From: Ignavibacteriales bacterium
GTDB lineage: Bacteria; Bacteroidota; Ignavibacteria; Ignavibacteriales; SURF-24
Assembly: GCA_026390815.1 (NCBI GenBank)
Contig: JAPLFH010000033.1
Span: 186,001-250,000 of the forward strand
DNA: 64,000 nt
Reading direction: 5' to 3'
The notes below the pieces were generated by a model that saw only the letters and a program-made list of their open reading frames with translations, searched no databases and had not been told where the DNA came from. Positions 34,510-43,026 of the stretch are shown here, one piece after another. Numbering within the stretch: position 1 is the stretch's first letter; every line of letters starts with the position of its first letter. The position numbers and the translations under genes are program-made.

Positions 34510-36207
34510 CTAACACGGATTTTGATTTCTTATAATTTTTCCCATCATTGCACCTGTGTGCTCACCATCTTTAATTACAAATTCTCCATTCATTATTACA
34601 AATGGAATTCCTTCCGGATATTGATGCGGTTGCAGGAATGTAGCTTTGTCTTGGATTTTATTGTAATCGAAAAGAACCAGGTCGGCAATCTTTCCTTTTT
34701 CAATTCTTCCACGGTTAGAAAAATTTAATTTGTCCGCCGGCATCGAGGTCATCTTCTTAATCATTTCTTCAAGAGTGCAGATTTTTCTTTCCCGTACATA
34801 CTTTGCAATTACACGTGGAAATGTTCCGTATGCCCGCGGATGTGCAATATTTTTTGTCATCGGTGGATAAGGTGCATGCGCTCCTGCATCAGAAGCGATC
34901 ATAACGCGTGGATGAGCTAAAATTTGTTCGGTGGATTTTTCTTCCATTCCAAATCCAACCATCATACAATTATTTTCCGAATCATTTATTACTTTTACCG
35001 CAGCATCATAAGAATCAATACCGAATTCTTTACCAATCTGCTCAATTGTCTTCCCCTGGTAATTTTTAAATTCATTTTTACCAATACCGGAAATCAAAAC
35101 TCCGTTCCAGTCTCCATCAAGATTACTGATTTTTTTCTCGGCAAATTCTCTAAGTTTGCTATCAAGCGATTTATCTTTTAATCGTTCCAGAAATTTTTCT
35201 GTTCCACCATCTCTTGCCCAAAGTGGAAATAAGTTGGAGAGATTTGTATGATACGCAACATAAGGATAGCGATCCGCATGAACATCCAATCCTTCTTTAA
35301 CTGCATTATCAATTTTTTCTAATGCTTTATCTGCTTTGTACCAATTGGATTTACCTGAAACTTTAAGATGAGAAATTAAAAGCCGCGATTCGGAATCTTT
35401 TGCAATTTTAATCGCTTCATCAATTGCTTCAAGAACTGTGTTGTCTTCATTTCGCATATGTGTGGAGTAAAGACGAAAATTCTTAGGAGCAGCTTTGCAG
35501 AGTAGAATTAATTCATCGGTTGAGGCAAAGCTGCCCGGAGTGTATTCCAATCCAGTTGAAACTCCGATGGCTCCCTGTTCAATTGCTTTAACAACTTCGT
35601 CTTGCATTCGTTTAATTTCATCAGCTGTCGCAAGGCGGTCATCAACACCAACAACATATTCCCGGACGGTTCCTAATCCAACCAAAGTAGCAATATTAAC
35701 CGAAAACTTCTTTGCAGTAAAAGCGTTTAAAAATTCGCCCATACTTCGCCAATTAATGTCTTCGCCATATTCCTCTTTAAAAATTTTCAACTTACGATCT
35801 AACTCTGGTCCCCCAAATGGTCCCCACGAATCGCCATCCTGCCCTGCAATTTCTGTTGTTACTCCTTGTCGGATTTTACTTTCTGCTTTTGGATTTATTA
35901 TCAGATCAACATCGGTGTGTGAATGAATATCAATAAATCCAGGAACGACTTTTAATCCTTTTGCATCGATAACTGAAAGAGCATTTTCTTCTGAGAATTT
36001 TCCAATTTCAAAAATCTTTCCATCTTTAATTCCAACATCGGCAAGGAATTCTGGTTTGCCGGTTCCGTCAATCACATTTCCATTTTTTATAAGAAGATCA
36101 AATTCTTTTGAACGTAAAAATGTTGATGACGAGCAGGCATTTAGAAAAACTGTGGATACGCCAGCAATTGCCGAGCTTTGGATAAATTTTCTTCTGCTGA
36201 TTTTCAT
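34510..36207 (-). CDS. Tat-exported lipoprotein amidohydrolase, D-aminoacylase-like
   Basis: A 565-residue member of the amidohydrolase superfamily, closest to N-acyl-D-amino-acid deacylases. It starts with a twin-arginine signal (SRRKFIQSS) and a lipobox-like VFLNACSS, so it is probably exported folded and lipid-anchored. Metal-site motifs: VPGFIDIHSHTDVD (HxH), LLISHLKVSG, VHADRYPY and MIASDAGAHAPYP (catalytic Asp). The C-terminus has the usual IEKGKIADLVLFDYN. Such enzymes remove acyl groups from D-amino acids, possibly for peptidoglycan-peptide scavenging. The gene stands with the thioredoxin-like gene upstream on the same strand. Confidence 0.9.
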   Translation of the reverse strand: MKISRRKFIQSSAIAGVSTVFLNACSSSTFLRSKEFDLLIKNGNVIDGTGKPEFLADVGIKDGKIFEIGKFSEENALSVIDAKGLKVVPGFIDIHSHTDVDLIINPKAESKIRQGVTTEIAGQDGDSWGPFGGPELDRKLKIFKEEYGEDINWRSMGEFLNAFTAKKFSVNIATLVGLGTVREYVVGVDDRLATADEIKRMQDEVVKAIEQGAIGVSTGLEYTPGSFASTDELILLCKAAPKNFRLYSTHMRNEDNTVLEAIDEAIKIAKDSESRLLISHLKVSGKSNWYKADKALEKIDNAVKEGLDVHADRYPYVAYHTNLSNLFPLWARDGGTEKFLERLKDKSLDSKLREFAEKKISNLDGDWNGVLISGIGKNEFKNYQGKTIEQIGKEFGIDSYDAAVKVINDSENNCMMVGFGMEEKSTEQILAHPRVMIASDAGAHAPYPPMTKNIAHPRAYGTFPRVIAKYVRERKICTLEEMIKKMTSMPADKLNFSNRGRIEKGKIADLVLFDYNKIQDKATFLQPHQYPEGIPFVIMNGEFVIKDGEHTGAMMGKIIRNQNPC

Positions 36208-36249
36208 TATTTATTTCGTTTTATAAAAAATTTAAAAAATAATTATTTG

Positions 36250-36759
36250 TCATTTATCTTTTTTCAAATCATTCTTAACCGGTGCCCATTCCTTTAAGAA
36301 CGCAAACACCTTATCGTGATCGTGTCCTTTTCCAGCTTCCAATTTTCCAGTATCTTGCGAATGCAGAAACTTGCCATCCTTCTCGAGTACAAAAAGATGC
36401 GGATAGCCAGGCACTTTTGGATATTTGGAAAGAAATTTTTCGTTTTTATTTTCCGGGCTAAAGTTTACTTTCATTACCACAAAATTCTTTTGAAGGAAAT
36501 CGTTCACATCTTTATTATCTATAAAAAATTTATCTAATCTGTGGCACCAGATGCACCACTCGCCTCCAACGTCCAGGAGAATTCTTTTATCAGTTTTTTG
36601 CGCAACAGAAATTGTTTGCTTCAAATCTGTTTCTGGATTGCGGGAAGGATCGAATTTGACTTCGTGTGTTACCTTACTAACAGTGTCTTGTTCCTGTGCT
36701 TTGCAGAAATTAATGCTTATAAAAATTATTGCTGTAATTAGATATATAAATTGTTTCAA
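36250..36759 (-). CDS. Exported thioredoxin-like protein
   Basis: A 169-residue protein with a signal peptide (MKQFIYLITAIIFISINFCKA) and a thioredoxin fold of the YbbN/DUF255-like type. The active site is DVGGEWCIWCHRLDKFF, a CxxC with Trp on both sides, followed by FVVMKVNFSPENKN and the cis-Pro segment VPGYPHLFVLEKDGKF. It is predicted to act in the periplasm on disulphides or c-type cytochrome maturation. It lies 42 nt upstream of the amidohydrolase on the same strand, so the two may be co-transcribed. Confidence 0.9.
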   Translation of the reverse strand: MKQFIYLITAIIFISINFCKAQEQDTVSKVTHEVKFDPSRNPETDLKQTISVAQKTDKRILLDVGGEWCIWCHRLDKFFIDNKDVNDFLQKNFVVMKVNFSPENKNEKFLSKYPKVPGYPHLFVLEKDGKFLHSQDTGKLEAGKGHDHDKVFAFLKEWAPVKNDLKKDK

Positions 36760-37145
36760 CTTAGAATCCTATAAAATGTTACTTTAGATTTCCGGCAAAA
36801 TTAAATGAATAATATTATCAATCCAACAGAAAAATATTTATTACTGGAAAATATTCGTTTTAAAATATGGCAATTAATTTTGTTCTTTCATCTTCATTAT
36901 ATATACCATAATAAAACATTGGTGTACTTCCTTTATTCTCAGGCATATTCAGATTTTGCCCGCTTTATAAATTTTTAGGAATCGATAGTCTGATGAATGA
37001 TGTTTGAACCATATTTTTCAATCATAACTTTTTCTCTTTAAGACTTGCTTCACGGGTAATAATCCATCTTTTCCCACCAGAAAAATTTATCTGTTTGCAG
37101 AACAATATTATTTGTTTTATTTTTTAACCAAAAATCCGGGGTCAA
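36760..37145. other. Intergenic region between divergent thioredoxin and OmpA genes
   Basis: 386 nt of A+T-rich DNA holding the two divergent promoter regions. I see no open gene, hairpin or repeat that stands out. Confidence 0.5.
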
Positions 37146-38570
37146 ATGAAAAGGTTAATAATAATAAGCATTGTATTTCTTACAACCCTTACATTTCCGC
37201 AAAAAAGAACCCATACCAGAGATCATGCATTTTCCGGAACCGTTGTAATTTCTTTGGAAGGTGGCTCAACTTACGGTTATACCGATTATTATGATTTTAT
37301 TTTGGATTATGCTGGAAGAGGAATGATAGAATATTTTATCCCAACTTCCTCAGCAGGTTCTTTGGGTTTACGTGCTTTTACCGGTGGCGGTTATCTTTCT
37401 GGAAAAGATGGTCACAATTTGCCGGATAAATTCAGAACGGATTTATTTTTTGCTGGCGGGGGATTAGTTTACACTCTTTCTCTTGGTAATGTTATTTTTC
37501 CTTATATCTTTGGTGGAGTTTCATATCTTCATTTCAATCCTAAAAATACTTTTGGTGATCTGCTGGTAAATAATAATCTTGGTGCATATGAAAAAACTGC
37601 TCTCAATTTTAATGGTGAGTTTGGATTTCGCTTTTTACTTTCCCAGGATTTAAGTTTTAATATAAACGGAGCTGTATATATAAATCCGAACGATAACCTT
37701 GATGATGGAAAATTTAAAATAGCTGACCGCAATAATGATTTATTTTTTACCGGAATGGCAGGTGTTTCTTTTTCTTTATTTGGCAAAAGAGATTCTGATG
37801 GCGATGGTATTTACAACGGGGATGATAAATGCCCAGACCAGCCGGAGGATTATGATGGCTTTATGGATGAAGATGGCTGCACTGACTATGATAATGATAA
37901 TGATGGAATTAAAGATCGGGTAGATCAATGCCCTAACAGACAAGAAGATTTTGACGGCTTTATGGATGAAGATGGTTGCCCCGATGTAGATAATGATGGT
38001 GATGGTATTCTTGATTTTAACGATCAGTGCCCAAATGAACCGGAAGATTTTGATGGGTTCCAGGATACTGATGGCTGCCCTGATTTTGATAATGATAATG
38101 ACGGAATTCTGGATAAATATGATAAATGTCCAAACGCATCTGAAAAATTTAATGGTTATGAGGATGAAGATGGTTGTCCGGATGAAGTTCCCGCACCAAA
38201 GATAGAACAACCTAAAACCGAACCTGTTAGAGAAATTATTTTAAGTGCTGGCACAACTTTCGAAATTGGAAAATCAACATTAAGCTCTTATGCTTTTGAA
38301 GAGCTTGATAAAATTGTTGAAGTAATTAAAAATAATCCGGGTTCAAATTGGCGCATAGAAGGACATACTGATAACACTGGGTCTAATAAAACAAATAAGA
38401 AAATATCGCTTGCGCGCGCAAATGCTGTTCTTCAATATTTTCTTTCTAAAGGATTAGTTAAAAATCGATTTGAAGTTGTTGGATTGGGGAAAGATTTTCC
38501 AGTTGCTGAAAATAGAACAGAAGCCGGAAGAGCTAAAAATAGGAGAGTTGTAATTCTTAGAGTAAATTAA
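37146..38570 (+). CDS. OmpA-family outer-membrane protein with thrombospondin type-3 repeats
   Basis: A 474-residue envelope protein. Signal peptide MKRLIIISIVFLTTLTFPQ, an N-terminal beta-barrel-like region to about residue 215, then four calcium-binding TSP3-type repeats of ~36 residues (DSDGDGIYNGDDKCPD, DNDNDGIKDRVDQCPN, DNDGDGILDFNDQCPN, DNDNDGILDKYDKCPN). The C-terminal OmpA-like domain has NWRIEGHTDNTGSNKTNKKI and AGRAKNRRVV, the peptidoglycan-binding signatures. It anchors the outer membrane to the wall. The TSP3 block (37790-38190) is visibly repetitive at DNA level. A small exported protein gene follows after 24 nt. Confidence 0.93.
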   Translation: MKRLIIISIVFLTTLTFPQKRTHTRDHAFSGTVVISLEGGSTYGYTDYYDFILDYAGRGMIEYFIPTSSAGSLGLRAFTGGGYLSGKDGHNLPDKFRTDLFFAGGGLVYTLSLGNVIFPYIFGGVSYLHFNPKNTFGDLLVNNNLGAYEKTALNFNGEFGFRFLLSQDLSFNINGAVYINPNDNLDDGKFKIADRNNDLFFTGMAGVSFSLFGKRDSDGDGIYNGDDKCPDQPEDYDGFMDEDGCTDYDNDNDGIKDRVDQCPNRQEDFDGFMDEDGCPDVDNDGDGILDFNDQCPNEPEDFDGFQDTDGCPDFDNDNDGILDKYDKCPNASEKFNGYEDEDGCPDEVPAPKIEQPKTEPVREIILSAGTTFEIGKSTLSSYAFEELDKIVEVIKNNPGSNWRIEGHTDNTGSNKTNKKISLARANAVLQYFLSKGLVKNRFEVVGLGKDFPVAENRTEAGRAKNRRVVILRVN

Positions 38571-38594
38571 CATTTATCATAAACAATAAATCTT

Positions 38595-39200
38595 ATGAAA
38601 AAGCAAAAAGCAATTTTTACATTTTTACTTATTCTAAGTTCAACAATTATTTGCCAGGACCGATTTGAATTTATTGATTCAATTGACAAAGGATTACTTG
38701 AATACGAATTACATGGAAATGATAATTCCACCGGTGCTGCTGTTGAAGGAACAATAAAAAATGTAGGAACCGAAATCATCCAGGTTGAAGTAAATTTAGA
38801 TAAACCACTTTTTCTTGAAAACAATTCAGTTGGACAGAATTTGATTTTATTCCAGATTTATTATTCAAATGGAAAATATTTGCGGGATGAATTTACCACG
38901 TACCTTGAATTTAAACCTGATACGGTTTATAACATTGTTGGTAACGTGTTGTGTAATAATTTTGAAAAGCCAAATCCAGTTGAAACAGAAAAATTCACTG
39001 TTAAGCCGCTCTCAGATTCTTTAAAGGCATATGATTTCATAATAAAAATGAAAAACCCGATTATTAAGCGTGAATGTAAAATGAAACAAGCACAATGCGC
39101 TTTGTGGTACATTCAGGGTGAAAGTTTAGAAAAGATAAACACAAAATTTGAAATTGAATTAGATGAGTTGGAAGAAGTACGTGAATTGATTGATAAGTAA
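38595..39200 (+). CDS. Exported protein of unknown function
   Basis: A 201-residue protein with a signal peptide (MKKQKAIFTFLLILSSTIICQ). The middle reads as a beta-rich domain (YELHGNDNSTGAAVEGTIKN, IQVEVNLDKPLFLENNSVGQ) that could be a FxLYD- or Ig-like fold. The C-terminus has a cysteine pair (KRECKMKQAQCALWYI) and ends in acidic helices. I do not recognise the family. It starts 24 nt after the OmpA/TSP3 gene on the same strand, so a shared transcript and a role in the same envelope layer are plausible. Confidence 0.65.
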   Translation: MKKQKAIFTFLLILSSTIICQDRFEFIDSIDKGLLEYELHGNDNSTGAAVEGTIKNVGTEIIQVEVNLDKPLFLENNSVGQNLILFQIYYSNGKYLRDEFTTYLEFKPDTVYNIVGNVLCNNFEKPNPVETEKFTVKPLSDSLKAYDFIIKMKNPIIKRECKMKQAQCALWYIQGESLEKINTKFEIELDELEEVRELIDK

Positions 39201-39475
39201 ACGTACTTTTACTTTTAGGTAAAGTAAAGCAGTTGTATTAAAAAGTGTTGATAGTCTCACTCTTTTTAGTATATCCAAGAAATATTATCGGATTTTATTG
39301 CGGTGATTAAAACTATCGAATTGGCATTTGGGTAATAATTACCAGTAAACTTTTCTTTCTATATCATCGATAATCTTTTGAGGGTGTTAAAAAGCAATAA
39401 TTTTCAACTATTTTAATCGCATAATATTTGTTATAAATCTATTGGTAAAAATATTTTAAAAACTACAAAAAGAAT

Positions 39476-39997
39476 ATGAATACAGGGCAATTATTATTAA
39501 CGGTTGGTGGTATGTTTCTTTTAGCCATGGTTATTTTAAGGGTTAATAATAATTTTTTATTAACAAATAAGATCATGCTGAATACAAAATTTGGAGTTCT
39601 GGCAGTTTCTCTCGGAACTTCAGTTGTAGAAGAAGCAAGTGGTAAAAAATTTGATGCAGCCACAGATACTACTTCTATTTCCGATATGAACCTTTTAACT
39701 TCTCCAGGTAGCCTTGGACCAAAAAGCGGGGAAGTATATCCTAACTTTAGTGATTTTGATGATTTTAATGGATTTACCAAAGTCGATAGTACAATGCCCT
39801 CAGCTATTTTTTATATTAAATGTAGGGTTTGCTATGTAGAGCCAAATACTACTTCGGGCAAAATAGTTGAGGTTAATAAAAGAACATGGCATAAAAAAAT
39901 TGAAGTTCGGGTAACCAGTCCATCAATGGTAGATGCCAGGGGAATAAAAGATACAGTAAAACTTTCTTCAATTTATAGTTATTGGTTTGCAAGATAA
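39476..39997 (+). CDS. Pilin-like membrane protein A of a three-gene operon; function unknown
   Basis: A 173-residue protein with one N-terminal hydrophobic helix (LLLTVGGMFLLAMVILRV) and no cleavable Sec signal; the short leader MNTG before the helix recalls a prepilin G/x processing site. The rest (FGVLAVSLGTSVVEEASG, SIYSYWFAR at the end) is soluble and predicted periplasmic. Two similarly built genes follow at 9-nt gaps. The set (short leader ending in Gly, hydrophobic N-helix, globular domain) suggests minor pilins or pseudopilins, but no pilus assembly gene is present in the window. No family is recognised. Confidence 0.65.
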   Translation: MNTGQLLLTVGGMFLLAMVILRVNNNFLLTNKIMLNTKFGVLAVSLGTSVVEEASGKKFDAATDTTSISDMNLLTSPGSLGPKSGEVYPNFSDFDDFNGFTKVDSTMPSAIFYIKCRVCYVEPNTTSGKIVEVNKRTWHKKIEVRVTSPSMVDARGIKDTVKLSSIYSYWFAR

Positions 39998-40006
39998 GAG
40001 GCGAAT

Positions 40007-40654
40007 ATGGGCTTTTCTACGTTAATTGATTTACTTGGTTCTATTGTTGTTGGCGGATTACTTTTTTTGATTTTGTTACGAATGAATGATACCGCCACTG
40101 CCAATACCTACGTTTATGGTGGGGAATTGCTTGTACAAAAAAATCTGGTTGCTGTTGTTCAATTGATACAATATGATTTCCGGAAAATAGGATATTGTGC
40201 AAATCAATCTCAAATAGATCCGATTAGATCAATACTACAAGCAGATTCAACAAGTATTAAATTTGTAACTGATCTTGCATCACCCGGACATAATTTTGGT
40301 GATGGCATTATGGATACGTTGAGATATTATTTAGGTCCTACCAGCGAACTAACTGGTACTCCCAATCCATATGACAGGAAACTTTACCGAGTGGTTAATT
40401 CTGAAACAGCTCGAAGTTCCAATTTAGGAATCACGCATTTTTATATTACTTACTTCAATTCATTAGGTGATTCAATTCCATGTCCAATTGCAAGCCCTGG
40501 TGAAATTCAGACAATGCAAATTGATTTGAAGATAGAGAATACCGCTGTATATAATCAAAGGAATGTATACGAAAGAGATAGACACGAAAGCCAATATACC
40601 AGTGCTTTCTGGCGGCAAATAAGATTAGCAGCAAGAAATTTACGAAACAGATAG
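40007..40654 (+). CDS. Prepilin-like protein B of the three-gene operon
   Basis: A 215-residue protein with the best pilin-like N-terminus of the three: MG, then FSTLIDLLGSIVVGGLLF, recalling the G/F processing site and FTLIELL motif of type IV prepilins, but with Asp one position later than the usual Glu5. A globular part follows with YDFRKIGYCAN and NPYDRKLYRVVNSE, which resembles PilW/PulJ-type minor pilins. An AGGCG site precedes ATG 40007. It sits between genes A and C with 9-nt gaps, clearly one transcript. Substrate or partner unknown. Confidence 0.68.
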   Translation: MGFSTLIDLLGSIVVGGLLFLILLRMNDTATANTYVYGGELLVQKNLVAVVQLIQYDFRKIGYCANQSQIDPIRSILQADSTSIKFVTDLASPGHNFGDGIMDTLRYYLGPTSELTGTPNPYDRKLYRVVNSETARSSNLGITHFYITYFNSLGDSIPCPIASPGEIQTMQIDLKIENTAVYNQRNVYERDRHESQYTSAFWRQIRLAARNLRNR

Positions 40655-40663
40655 GAGTAAAAA

Positions 40664-41968
40664 ATGGGCGGCAAAGCAAGTTTATATATGGTTTTGGGGT
40701 TCAGTTTAATCTTTATGATAGTTGGGTATAATTTCAGCTCTTTAACCAGAAGGGCTGTTAATAATGAGTTTAACTATTATAATGAAACTATGGCTCACGA
40801 TATTACAGTGAGCGGTGCAAATATGGCTTCAAATCAAATCTTTATGGATAAAACCTGGGATGATGGATATTCCAACCTTAGTTTTAATGGAGGGACTATA
40901 AATGTTGCAGTAAGCAGTTATGCAATCAATAAAGTTAAAGTCTTTGCTATTGGTACATACGGGAACGCCAGCGATACAATTCAAATTTTACTTCAGCCAA
41001 GCAGCTTTGCAAAGTTTGCGTACTACATGAACATTTTTCCGGGCAATTTATTTTTCTATACCGGGGATACTGTTTCCGGTCCGTTTCATACTCAACAAAA
41101 ACTTTCTGTTAAAGGAAGACCCGTATTTTATGGTAAGGCATCAGCAAAAAACGGATTGCAATTAGTAAACAATAATCCCAAAACTAATCCTGAGTTTAAT
41201 GGTGGATTCGAAAGTGGAATTGATATTCCTTTAGTAACCGATTTTAATACAACAAAAACTGCTGCCCAAGCCGGCGGAGCTGTTATTAAAAACAATAGTG
41301 GTGGTAAAATAGATGTTAAAATGACCTTTAATGCAGACGGGACTATGACCTTTAAAAAATCAACAAACAGCGGCAGTTCGTGGAGTGCTGATACAACTGT
41401 AAATTTAGCAACGTTTGCACCAAACGGAGTTATTTTTGTTGATAAGGGTAATGCTTATATCCAGGGTGTAGTAAACGGACAATATACAGTTGCAGTGGAT
41501 CAATCATCTGGTTCTGGATCCGGAAATGTTTATTTAGAGGGCGACATTACTTACCATAATCCTCTTGTATACAATCCTGTTACGCATCTTTATGATGTTC
41601 AGGGGAATGACATGCTTGGTATTGTTGCTTCTAACAATGTACAAATTGTAGATAATGCAGCTAACAGAAGCAATATTAATATACACGCATCCATTCTTTC
41701 AATGAAAGGTGGATTGGGCTTAACTAATAATAATATGCCAGCAAGCGGGTCTATCAAATTAGTTGGTGGATTAATTGAATATCAATCGCAGATTACCGGG
41801 ACAATAAATGGTTCTGGCACATTAACAAATGGGTACAATGAAAAAATTTATTTCGATCAGAGATTTAAAGATTCTGCTCCGCCATATTTTCCTACAACAG
41901 GTAAGTTAGAGGTTATTGCTTGGTATGAATCCACCTGGGTGCCAGATCCAAAAGATGACTGGAAATAG
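40664..41968 (+). CDS. Pilin-like large protein C of the three-gene operon
   Basis: A 434-residue protein with an N-terminal helix (LYMVLGFSLIFMIVGYNF after leader MGGKAS), then a large domain rich in Gly, Asn and Ser, probably beta-structured (FYTGDTVSGPFHTQQKL, GNVYLEGDITYHNPLVY, KGGLGLTNNNMPASGSIK). The FHTQQKLSVKGRPVFYG segment and later SNNVQIVDNAANRSNINIHA recall the extracellular beta-helix part of PilX-like or adhesive minor pilins. The AGGAG site lies 6 nt before the start. It ends against the convergent epimerase gene. It may be the tip or adhesive subunit; the family is not recognised. Confidence 0.65.
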   Translation: MGGKASLYMVLGFSLIFMIVGYNFSSLTRRAVNNEFNYYNETMAHDITVSGANMASNQIFMDKTWDDGYSNLSFNGGTINVAVSSYAINKVKVFAIGTYGNASDTIQILLQPSSFAKFAYYMNIFPGNLFFYTGDTVSGPFHTQQKLSVKGRPVFYGKASAKNGLQLVNNNPKTNPEFNGGFESGIDIPLVTDFNTTKTAAQAGGAVIKNNSGGKIDVKMTFNADGTMTFKKSTNSGSSWSADTTVNLATFAPNGVIFVDKGNAYIQGVVNGQYTVAVDQSSGSGSGNVYLEGDITYHNPLVYNPVTHLYDVQGNDMLGIVASNNVQIVDNAANRSNINIHASILSMKGGLGLTNNNMPASGSIKLVGGLIEYQSQITGTINGSGTLTNGYNEKIYFDQRFKDSAPPYFPTTGKLEVIAWYESTWVPDPKDDWK

Positions 41969-41972
41969 GATT

Positions 41973-42893
41973 TTATTTGCACAATAAATTTTTTAGAGCA
42001 TCATTTAAATTGTTGTACTTAAATTGATAGCCATTTTGTAATAATTTTTGCGGTATAACTTTTTGTCCTGTTGTTATTAATTTTGATGCTTCACCAAAAA
42101 ATATTTTAAATACAAATTCCGGAATATTTAAATAAGCAGGGCGATGTATTGCTTCACCAATCATTCGTGAAAATTCCTTCATTGTAACAAAATTTGGCGC
42201 CACTGCATTTACTGGTCCGGAAAAATTTTCATCGTCAAGGCACTTCAGATAAATGTTAACCAAATCTTTAATATGAATCCAGGAAATCCACTGTTTACCG
42301 CTGCCTAAAGGACCACCAATAAATAATTGATACGGCAAAATCATTTTTGCAAGTGCTCCTTCATTTTTTCCAAATACAAGACCGGTGCGAATGTTTACTC
42401 TTCTTATTCCAAAATTTTCCACTCGGGCTGCCGCTTCCTCCCATTTTTTACAAACATCAGCTAAAAAATCTGTTCCCCCTGGACTTTCTTCTGTAAATAT
42501 ATTTGAATCTGATGCGCCATAATATCCAATAGCGGAAGCGCATATTAAAACTTCTGGTCTATTTTCTACTTTACCAATTGCAGTTACCAATTCTTGTGTG
42601 CTTCTAATTCTACTTTCAATTATTTCCGCTTTTATATTTTTAGTCCATCTTCTACCACCAATTGCAGCGCCAGCTAAATGAATTATTGCGCCTTTGCCAT
42701 CAATTATTTTTTCCCAATTGATCGGTTTTAAATAGTCCCATTCAATATAAGCAACTGCATCTGGGAGTATCTTTTTAGCTGCCGCCGGATTACGAACAAA
42801 GACTGTTATTTCATCACCGCGTATTTTTAATTCATTAAAAAGATATTTTCCGACTAATCCCGTAGCACCGGTAAGAATAACTTTCTTTTGCAT
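41973..42893 (-). CDS. TIGR01777-family NAD(P)-dependent epimerase (YfcH/SulA-like)
   Basis: A 306-residue short-chain dehydrogenase/epimerase-like protein. NAD-binding motif VILTGATGLVGKYLF, then INWEKIIDGKGAIIHLAGAAIGGRRW and the family-specific CASAIGYYGASDSNIFTEES with Tyr-x-Tyr in the active-site area. KQWISWIHIKDLVNIYL and GPVNAVAPNFVTMKEFS also match the TIGR01777 group. Its C-terminal DUF1731-like part closes with ITTGQKVIPQKLLQNGYQFK. The physiological substrate of this group is unknown. Convergent with the pilin-like operon, 4 nt apart. Confidence 0.92.
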   Translation of the reverse strand: MQKKVILTGATGLVGKYLFNELKIRGDEITVFVRNPAAAKKILPDAVAYIEWDYLKPINWEKIIDGKGAIIHLAGAAIGGRRWTKNIKAEIIESRIRSTQELVTAIGKVENRPEVLICASAIGYYGASDSNIFTEESPGGTDFLADVCKKWEEAAARVENFGIRRVNIRTGLVFGKNEGALAKMILPYQLFIGGPLGSGKQWISWIHIKDLVNIYLKCLDDENFSGPVNAVAPNFVTMKEFSRMIGEAIHRPAYLNIPEFVFKIFFGEASKLITTGQKVIPQKLLQNGYQFKYNNLNDALKNLLCK

Positions 42894-43026
42894 TTAATCG
42901 CTCACTGGTTATCAACAACTAAATTAAAATAAAATTTATTCCAATAAAAGATTAGAAACCTTGAAAGTTTAAATAAACATTAGATAAATTTGTGCAGGAA
43001 AATTTCACATCAATTAAGGATAGTAA

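Noticed and set aside
37794-38190. Regular DNA repeats that might look like an array
   Set aside because: They encode the four calcium-binding TSP3 repeats of the OmpA-family protein; spacing and variation are not those of a CRISPR array.
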